From: Limnochorda sp. L945t
GTDB taxonomy: Bacteria; Bacillota; Limnochordia; Limnochordales; Geochordaceae
Assembly (NCBI RefSeq): GCF_035593305.1
Contig: NZ_CP141615.1
Coordinates: 496,001 to 560,000, forward strand
Direction of reading: 5' to 3'
Length of the DNA: 64,000 nucleotides
Below the pieces are notes generated by a model, which was given only the letters and a program-made list of their open reading frames with translations, was not told the DNA's origin and made no database searches. The translations under genes and the position numbers were made by a program. Positions 58,346 to 64,000 of the stretch are shown piece by piece (within the stretch, counting starts at the first letter, position 1; each line of letters opens with the position of its first letter).

Positions 58346-59689
58346 TTGGACGAGCGAGCTCCGGCATCCTGGAGCGACGAGCTCGCCGCCTCCGGTTGGG
58401 AGGCGGTGGCAAGCGCCCTCGCCGCGCGGGAGCGGTCCGAACCTGACCAGGTGCGAAGGGCGATCGAGGACCTGGTACGCGCCGGCTCGGTCGAGGCGGC
58501 CCGGGCCATCCAGGCGTACCGGGAGCGCTCAGGCGTCAAGCGGCTGCGCCAGCTGGCCGGGCAGAGCCTTGGGGTGCTGGCCGCCCGGGGCGTACGCCTG
58601 CAGACCGAGGGCCCCGGCCGGGCCGAACGGGTGAGTCCGGAGAGCCATGCCCTGGTGAGCCTGTACGACGGCCGCGGCTTGCGGGTGGTCGTCCTGGCGG
58701 TACACCCGCCCGGGCGAGGGATGGCCCTGCTGTGGGCGGCGCTCGACGACGGTGGAGCGCTGGCCTGGACCCGGCTCGAGGAAGGGGCGACCAAGAAGGA
58801 GTTCCTGCGGCTGCACGAAGCGCCCGAGCACAGACCTTTCGAGCGGTTGCGGGCGGTGCCCCTGGAGTACGGGCGTTTCCTGGTGCACCGAGGAGCGGAA
58901 CGAACCGGGGCACTCCCGAGCGCCGAGGCCCGTAAGGCGGCAGCCGACGTGGCGTCTTTCGTGCTGCCTCCGGCACGCCGCTTCGAGCGCCCCATCCTCT
59001 GGGAGCAGGCGCCGGGCGTCCTCGAGCAGGCCCGAGAGCGTCTGGACGAGCTCCTCTCCTACGAGGCCCTGGAGCAGCTGCCCGAGGTCTGGACGTGGGT
59101 GCCCGGCGGGCAGGTGGGCCCCGAGGTGGCCCTGGTCCGGGCCGTCGAAGAGGGCCGCCTGGCGCTCGCTGCGGGAGCGGGCTGGGTCGAACAGGTGGCC
59201 CGGCGGGGGGCCGGCCGGCTCTACGGAGAGACTCCTGCCCGGGAGCGGTACGCCGAGCGGTTTTTCGAGCTCGCCTACGCCCTGTGGGTCGCGCAGCGGA
59301 AGCACGACGCCCTGGCGGCGGCTGCGGCCGGCCTGGCGCTGGAGGACCCCGGCCGCTCGCCGGGCGACGTCGGGCTGCTGCGCATGCTGGTGGAGGCGGC
59401 CATCGCAGGGGAGTTGGACCGCGCCCGGGCAGAGGAGGGCCGGCGCGGCGTGGCCGGAGAGCCCGGCCGTCCCGCCGGGCGGGAAGCCCGGCGACGGGTC
59501 AAGCCGGGGCCGGAGGCGAGGTCGCCTGCCATGTTGTGGACGCCCTTCTCGCCGGCAGGACAGGCGGCGCCGGGCGACGAGGACGACCAGGAAAGCAGTC
59601 CGGCGTCCGGGGGCTCGGAAGCCTCAGGGATCCCGCTCAGCCCCGCCTGGGAGCGCCGCGGCCGCATCATCGTGCCACGGGGCGGCTGA
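58346..59689 (+). CDS. unrecognised 447-residue protein in the importer operon
   Basis: I do not recognise this protein. It begins at TTG 58346, eight bases after GGGGAGG and six after the hydrolase stop, so it is surely part of the operon. The N-terminal 90 residues are helical with Ala/Arg/Glu repeats (VRRAIEDLVRAGSVEAARAI, about 38-57); the middle (about 110-200) has beta-like stretches such as LRVVVLAVHPPGRGMALLWA and EEGATKKEFLRLHEAPEHRP; then another helical section up to 360. The last 85 residues are Gly/Pro/Glu-rich and low in complexity. No membrane segment or signal peptide. It shares 66 bases at the end with the opposite drug exporter gene. Conserved presence with ARH genes would give it a role. 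Confidence 0.75.
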   Translation: MDERAPASWSDELAASGWEAVASALAARERSEPDQVRRAIEDLVRAGSVEAARAIQAYRERSGVKRLRQLAGQSLGVLAARGVRLQTEGPGRAERVSPESHALVSLYDGRGLRVVVLAVHPPGRGMALLWAALDDGGALAWTRLEEGATKKEFLRLHEAPEHRPFERLRAVPLEYGRFLVHRGAERTGALPSAEARKAAADVASFVLPPARRFERPILWEQAPGVLEQARERLDELLSYEALEQLPEVWTWVPGGQVGPEVALVRAVEEGRLALAAGAGWVEQVARRGAGRLYGETPARERYAERFFELAYALWVAQRKHDALAAAAAGLALEDPGRSPGDVGLLRMLVEAAIAGELDRARAEEGRRGVAGEPGRPAGREARRRVKPGPEARSPAMLWTPFSPAGQAAPGDEDDQESSPASGGSEASGIPLSPAWERRGRIIVPRGG

Positions 59690-61240
59690 GGTTGGCAGCC
59701 GGCGGGACGGGGCGCCCCGTCCGGGCACCTGCGCCGCGCCGGGCGGGGCTTCTTGGAAGCGCCGGTTGGGGAAGAAGAGCGCGAGCAGAAGCGCTCCGAT
59801 CGCCGCGGCGAGCACGAGCCCATGCACGCCTCTGAGCGCCTCCCCGAGAGCCTCACGGGCGACGGCCAGGGCCCGGGGCCCGAGCCGGGCCCCCTTCGCC
59901 GGGTCGAGCAGGTCGCTGCCCAAGGCCGCCGCGTCCAGCATGGTGCGCACGCCGAGCTCGGGGATGTGGCGAAGGCGCGCCGCCAGGCCGAGATTCATCA
60001 CCGCTCCCATGAGGGAGACCCAGACCAGCCCTCCCAGAGTGCGCACGAACTGCAAGGACGCGGTCGCCACGCCGCGCCGTTCCCAGCCGACGGCGCCTTG
60101 CACCCCCAGGATGAACGCCAGGGTCGAAAAGCCCATGCCCGCTCCGATGACGAAGGTGACGGCCGCCAGCCCGGCCTCGGGGATGCCGCCGGGAAGCCGG
60201 TCGAGTACGAGCAGCCCCGAGGCGGCGGCCGCGTCGAGCGCCAGGCCGAGGAGGGCGGCCGGGCGCTGGCCCACCTTGAGGATGTAGCGCCCCCCGTACA
60301 TGGAGGCGAGCGGCCACCCGATGGACAGCCACAACAGCGACGCCCCCGAGCGGGTCGCCGAGAAGCCCTGCACGCCCTGCGCCCAGAGGGGTAGGTAGAC
60401 GGTGGTCCCGTAGAAGACGCCGCCGATCATGAGGGAGGCCAGGTTGGCGACGGCGATGGTGGGATCGCGAAAGAGGTCGAGGGGAAGCATGGGGTCGGGG
60501 TGGCGGCGCTCCTGGACGACGAAGAGAGCCAGCGTGACTGCGGACCCGCCCAGCATCCCCAGGATCGCGGGGGAGTTCCACGGCTGGCGTATCCCGCCTT
60601 CCAGAAGCGCCAGGAGCAAGGCGGACGCGCCCACCGTGAGCAGCACCGAGCCGGCGACGTCGATGGGAAGCCGCCTCGGCTGCACGTGCTCCTCGAGGTT
60701 GCGCAGGAGCATGGCGATGGCGAGCGCGCCGAGAGGCAGGTTGACGTAGAACAGCCACCGCCACGAGAAGTGGTCGACGATGAAGCCGCCGGCCAGCGGC
60801 CCGATGAGGGCCGAGATACCCCACACCGACGAAAACCACGCCTGCATGCGGGCCCGTTCGGCCGGCGAGAAGATGTCCCCGATGATCGTCTGCACGACCG
60901 GTTGAACGGCCCCGGCGCCCAGCCCCTGCAGTGCTCGGAAGGCGATGAGCTCCTCCATACTACGGGCCTGCCCGCAAAGCGCCGATCCGGCGAGAAAGAC
61001 CGCCGCTCCCAGGGTAAAGGTGCGCTTGCGCCCGATCACGTCGGCCAGCTTGCCGTACACGGGCACGGTGGCCGTTGACGTGAGCAGGTAGGCGCTCACG
61101 AGCCAGGTCAGCAGGGAGAAGCCCCCGAGGGCACCCACGATGCGGGGCATGGCCGTGTCGACGATGGTCGCGTCGACGGCGGTGAGGAACGTGGCCAGCA
61201 TGACCGAAACCACGACCTGCAGCCGCCTGTCGCGTGCCAT
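59624..61240 (-). CDS. DHA2-family MFS drug exporter (EmrB/QacA)
   Basis: 538 residues with about 14 hydrophobic segments. The family motifs are VDATIVDTAMPRIVGALGGF (about 22-41, motif D1) and GKLADVIGRKRTFTLGAAVF (about 62-81, motif A), then RALQGLGAGAVQPVVQTIIG (about 102-121, motif C). Pumps drugs with proton antiport. Start ATG 61240; RBS is weak (GGCAGG). It ends in an Arg/Pro-rich tail of 50 residues that is partly read from the same DNA as the operon protein on the other strand. No TetR or MarR regulator next to it. Confidence 0.88.
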   Translation of the reverse strand: MARDRRLQVVVSVMLATFLTAVDATIVDTAMPRIVGALGGFSLLTWLVSAYLLTSTATVPVYGKLADVIGRKRTFTLGAAVFLAGSALCGQARSMEELIAFRALQGLGAGAVQPVVQTIIGDIFSPAERARMQAWFSSVWGISALIGPLAGGFIVDHFSWRWLFYVNLPLGALAIAMLLRNLEEHVQPRRLPIDVAGSVLLTVGASALLLALLEGGIRQPWNSPAILGMLGGSAVTLALFVVQERRHPDPMLPLDLFRDPTIAVANLASLMIGGVFYGTTVYLPLWAQGVQGFSATRSGASLLWLSIGWPLASMYGGRYILKVGQRPAALLGLALDAAAASGLLVLDRLPGGIPEAGLAAVTFVIGAGMGFSTLAFILGVQGAVGWERRGVATASLQFVRTLGGLVWVSLMGAVMNLGLAARLRHIPELGVRTMLDAAALGSDLLDPAKGARLGPRALAVAREALGEALRGVHGLVLAAAIGALLLALFFPNRRFQEAPPGAAQVPGRGAPSRRLPTSAAPWHDDAAAALPGGAERDP

Positions 61241-61274
61241 CGCCTGCCGGGTGCCCCCCTGCCCGCACTGGGGC

Positions 61275-61283
61275 AGTATAGCA
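61275..61283 (-). promoter_or_regulatory. extended -10 promoter for the DHA2 exporter
   Basis: On the minus strand TGCTATACT (TGn plus TATACT). A -35 is poor (TTCTGG at 17 bases). Start near 61268, 28 bases before the ATG. Confidence 0.5.
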
Positions 61284-61371
61284 CACCGGTGCGGGCTCCA
61301 GAACCGGCCACGGGGTACCGAAACAAGAGGAGGGGGTTGGCCCCCAGGGAAGGAGTGGACGCCCCCGGGCG

Positions 61372-63378
61372 GTGCCGATGCGAAGTTTCACGCAACAACT
61401 CATGGTGCCGATGGCGCTCATCGCGGCCGTCTCCGTCGCGGCGGTCTCCGTGTTGCTCGTCACCTCGGCGAGCACCCTCTTGCAGAGCCAGCTCGAAAGC
61501 CAGGTCAAGTCCGAGCTGCAGCTCAACACCCGCCTGATCGGCGAGTGGCGGGCGAGGGTCCTTGGCCAGGTCAACCAGCTCGCCTCGAAGTTCGCTCAAC
61601 AGACGAGCACGGTCACGTCCGAGGACCTGGGCTCCTACGCCGGGACCCTCTACTCCGACGTCACCGGCAGCAAGGAAGTGCTCGAGGTCACCGTGTCGGG
61701 CACCAACGGGCGGGGCATGTCCCTGGACAACAACGGTGGCGTCAACCCGGCCGACGTCGCGAAGGATCCGGTTTTCCAGGGCGCCTTCTCGGGCAAGACG
61801 ATGTTCGGCCAGCCCTTCCGGTACGGGCCCGGCCAGACTCTGGCCGTTCGGATCGCCGTTCCCCTCATGGACACGAGCGGGAAGGTCCGCGGGGCCGTGG
61901 CCGGAGTCGTGCCGGCCGCGGAGCTCGTGGACCAGGTCGCCTCGCTGAAGCTGGGGAGCACCGGCTTCGGCATGTTGGTGGCCAGAAGCGGGCTCGTGCT
62001 CGCTCACCCCGACGCTTCCCAGGTGCTCACCCTCAACGTCTTGCAGCAAGCGGCCACGCCCTCCGAGCGGAGCGTCTACGAGGGCCTGCTCGGCGCCTCC
62101 AAGGCGACGCTGGTGACGGCCCGTCTTGGCGGCCGGGAGCGCCTGATCGCGGCCCACCCGGTCGAGCAGACCGACTGGGTCCTGCTGATGACCGTGCCCC
62201 GGGCCGAGCTTACCGGGGTCATTGCCCAGATGCAGCAGCGTGCCCTCTTCATCGGGGTCGTCATGATCGCCGTCGCGCTGGTCGCCGCCTACTTCGTGGG
62301 CCGGGCCACCTCCCGGGGCGTCATCGAGGTGTCCGCCGCCATGGCTCACCTGTCGGAGGGCGACCTGACGCGCAAGACGTCGGTGCGAGGGCGCAACGAG
62401 GTGGCCCGGCTGGCCGAGGCGTTCAACTCCACGTCCGGGCGCCTGCGGGAGGTCGTGACCCAGGTACGCGCGAGCGCCGAGCAGGTCGCCGCCTCCAGCC
62501 GGGAGCTGGCCGGCGCTTCGGAACAGGTGGGCAAAGCGGCCCAGCAGGTGGCCGCCACGGTCGACCAGATGGCCAGGGGAGCCGAGCGGCAGTCGGCCGC
62601 CGCCTCCACCGCCTCCGAGAGCTCCCGCCACGTGGGCGAGATGGTGAGGCGGGTGACCGAGGCCATCCAGCGCATCGCCCAGGGCAGCCAGGAGGTCGCC
62701 CGGATCGCGGTGGACGGGCGTACCGCGCTGGGAGCGACTGCCGATCGCATGTCGCACATCGAGCAGGCGGTCGGGGCCTCGAGCAGCGTGGTCCAGTCCC
62801 TGGGGCAGCGCTCCCAGCGGATCGGGCAGATCGTGGACGTGATCACCGGCATCACTGAGAAGACCAACCTCCTCGCCCTCAACGCGGCCATCGAGGCGGC
62901 CCGGGCAGGCGAGCAGGGGCGGGGCTTCGCCGTGGTCGCGGAGGAGGTTCGCCGCCTGGCCGAGCAGTCCCGGCAGGCGGCTTCGGAGATCGCCGCCCTC
63001 ATCGACGAGATCCGCCAGGAGGTCGAGCAGGCCGTCCGCAACACGGAGACGGCCCGGGCGGCGGTGGGCGAAGGAGTCAAGGCGGTGGCCGGCTCCGGCC
63101 AGAGCTTCGAAACCATCAGCCGCTCCGTGGAGCAGATGGTCCAGCAGATCCAGGAAGTGCACGCGGCGGCGCAGGAGATGGCGGCCGCCAGCGAGCAAGC
63201 GGTGCGGGCGGTGGACGAGATTGCCGCCATCACCCAGCAAAACGCCGCCGGCGCCCAAGAGGTCGCCTCCAGTACCGAAGAGCAGTCCTCCGCGGTGGAG
63301 GAGATCGCCCGCTCGGCCGGAGGGCTCGCCCGGATGGCCGAGTCCTTGCTCAAGGCGGTGGGCGTGTTCAAGGTGTAG
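61372..63378 (+). CDS. methyl-accepting chemotaxis protein
   Basis: 668 residues. A first transmembrane helix (about 10-35) and a second (about 285-310) hold a large extracytoplasmic sensing domain, with PAS-like Cache features ([20 protein letters not shown] near 199-218). Then HAMP (about 310-365) and the signalling domain, whose hairpin tip is [20 protein letters not shown] then [20 protein letters not shown] (about 495-535), the invariant receptor core. Methylation helices flank it ([35 protein letters not shown]). GTG 61372 or ATG 61378 are the possible starts; GAAGGAG lies 16 bases before. The ligand is unknown. It likely feeds the CheA/CheW pair at 18-23 kb. Confidence 0.92.
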   Translation: MPMRSFTQQLMVPMALIAAVSVAAVSVLLVTSASTLLQSQLESQVKSELQLNTRLIGEWRARVLGQVNQLASKFAQQTSTVTSEDLGSYAGTLYSDVTGSKEVLEVTVSGTNGRGMSLDNNGGVNPADVAKDPVFQGAFSGKTMFGQPFRYGPGQTLAVRIAVPLMDTSGKVRGAVAGVVPAAELVDQVASLKLGSTGFGMLVARSGLVLAHPDASQVLTLNVLQQAATPSERSVYEGLLGASKATLVTARLGGRERLIAAHPVEQTDWVLLMTVPRAELTGVIAQMQQRALFIGVVMIAVALVAAYFVGRATSRGVIEVSAAMAHLSEGDLTRKTSVRGRNEVARLAEAFNSTSGRLREVVTQVRASAEQVAASSRELAGASEQVGKAAQQVAATVDQMARGAERQSAAASTASESSRHVGEMVRRVTEAIQRIAQGSQEVARIAVDGRTALGATADRMSHIEQAVGASSSVVQSLGQRSQRIGQIVDVITGITEKTNLLALNAAIEAARAGEQGRGFAVVAEEVRRLAEQSRQAASEIAALIDEIRQEVEQAVRNTETARAAVGEGVKAVAGSGQSFETISRSVEQMVQQIQEVHAAAQEMAAASEQAVRAVDEIAAITQQNAAGAQEVASSTEEQSSAVEEIARSAGGLARMAESLLKAVGVFKV

Positions 63379-63416
63379 GGGCCGAGGCTGCAAAGACAGG
63401 TGGCACGCTCCCTCGA

Positions 63417-63473
63417 AAGGGCGGGGGCCCGGGCCGCGGGCGTTGTACGGCGGCGGCCCGGGCCCCCGCCTTT
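63417..63473. terminator. very long GC-rich hairpin after the receptor gene
   Basis: A 17-bp perfect inverted repeat (63421-63437 with 63453-63469) extends at its base through G-C, G-U and two A-U pairs to about 21 pairs, with a 15-base loop. It is followed by CTTT and, read the other way, by AAAG, so it may terminate on both strands. Confidence 0.75.
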
Positions 63474-63580
63474 GGGCGGCAGGAACGGCCGGTGCACGGA
63501 GGGAAACCACCCGGCGTACCCCGGGCCCGGCCGAGGCCCGGGCGCTTCGTGTCGGGACGAGAGCGAGCCTGGGGAGGGAG

Positions 63581-64000
63581 ATGGACAGGCCCGTGGCATC
63601 CCTTCTCGCCTGGGGTGTCATGCTCGGAGGGATCCTGGCGCTGGGCGGGGTAGGGCTCTCCCTGGTTTACGGGGTGTTGCGGTTTGCCACCTTCGCCCAT
63701 GGAGATCTGATGACGGTCGGGGCTTACCTCGTGGCCACCATCCTGCCGGCGCTTCCGCCGATGGGGAGGGTGGGCCCCTTCTCCTTCGGGTGGGAGTTCC
63801 TCGTGGCGCTGGCGCTGGCGATGCCGCTCACGGGGATGGTGGCCCTGGCCATGGACCGGGCGTTCTACCGGCCGCTTCGCCGGCGGCAGGCCTCCCCCCT
63901 CATCCTGGCGATGGCCTCCCTGGGGGTCGCTTTCTTGCTGAGGAGCCTGGTCTACCTGGGGTGGGGCGCCGACTTCCGGTTTTACTACCCGGGCCGGGCG
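63581..64000 (+). CDS. LivH-type branched-chain amino acid ABC permease, N-terminal part
   Basis: 140 codons from the ATG at 63581 run off the right edge. The start MDRPVASLLAWGVMLGGILA leads to LGGVGLSLVYGVLRFATFAH GDL, the hallmark LivH pattern (GxGLSLxYGxLxxxNFAHG), where Thr replaces the usual Asn. Three hydrophobic segments are present before the edge; YRPLRRRQASPLILAMASLG is the cytoplasmic loop with the conserved basic run. GGGGAGGGAG abuts the ATG; GTG 63593 would give a better-spaced start. Substrates are branched-chain amino acids or amides such as urea. Confidence 0.85.
   Translation, partial: MDRPVASLLAWGVMLGGILALGGVGLSLVYGVLRFATFAHGDLMTVGAYLVATILPALPPMGRVGPFSFGWEFLVALALAMPLTGMVALAMDRAFYRPLRRRQASPLILAMASLGVAFLLRSLVYLGWGADFRFYYPGRA

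Noticed and set aside
1-64000. CRISPR arrays, insertion sequences, tRNA or rRNA genes
   Set aside because: No regularly spaced repeats, transposase genes or RNA gene signatures were seen on either strand.

Overview
The window is a very GC-rich stretch from a motile, naturally competent, probably Gram-positive-type bacterium. The order comFA - comFC - yvyF - flgM - flgN - flgK - flgL - fliW, together with FliY, CheC and CheD, is the Bacillota arrangement. The base composition, frequent GTG/TTG starts, a cytochrome-like sensor kinase and an RRM protein point to a deep, high-GC Bacillota lineage such as Limnochordia. That placement is inference; there is no rRNA or marker tree in the window.

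Layout. 1-1.7 kb: tail of an unrecognised protein, a possible small antisense-oriented gene, and methylthioadenosine phosphorylase. 1.8-4.6 kb: a DegS/DegU-type two-component pair, a terminator, and a broken stand-alone LuxR/GerE-type HTH gene. 4.6-9.1 kb: RecD2-type helicase (apparently leaderless), a Gfo/Idh/MocA oxidoreductase and a left-handed beta-helix acyltransferase-like protein. 9.2-13.6 kb: comFA, a cysteine synthase and comFC, then yvyF. 13.7-28.6 kb: one long co-directional flagellar and chemotaxis run (flgM flgN flgK csrA flgL fliW, a mini-wHTH gene, cheW fliM fliY cheA cheY cheC cheD cheB, a FapA/DUF342 gene, cheR). Many starts overlap the preceding stop, so translation is probably coupled.

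28.6-37.3 kb is mixed: an ArsB/NhaD/SLC13-type transporter, 3-methyladenine DNA glycosylase, a detached flaG, a GH130 phosphorylase, an RRM protein with a clear promoter and terminator, a NarX-like kinase with a CxxCH haem motif, yitT and ispG. 37.4-46.7 kb, all on the minus strand, holds a four-gene sugar ABC importer with a strong promoter and built-in dyad, a lone DNA methyltransferase, and lacI-type regulator plus GH38 alpha-mannosidase. With GH130 these suggest use of mannosides. 46.9-52.1 kb: a subtilase, an ECF S-component, an MFS transporter, an HD-GYP protein and a flavin reductase-like protein.

52.3-59.7 kb is a tight plus-strand operon: a BMP-type lipoprotein/nucleoside-binding protein, twin-ATPase, two permeases (the second apparently starting at CTG), an ADP-ribosylglycohydrolase-family enzyme with an extra N-terminal domain, and a 447-residue protein I do not recognise. 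This is the best candidate for an undescribed functional unit: import of a nucleoside or ADP-ribose-like compound with its own hydrolase. The window ends with a DHA2 drug exporter (minus), a methyl-accepting chemotaxis protein with a very strong terminator hairpin, and the start of a LivH-type permease running off the edge.

Promoters, operators and starts were judged by eye from spacing and consensus; no expression evidence is available.
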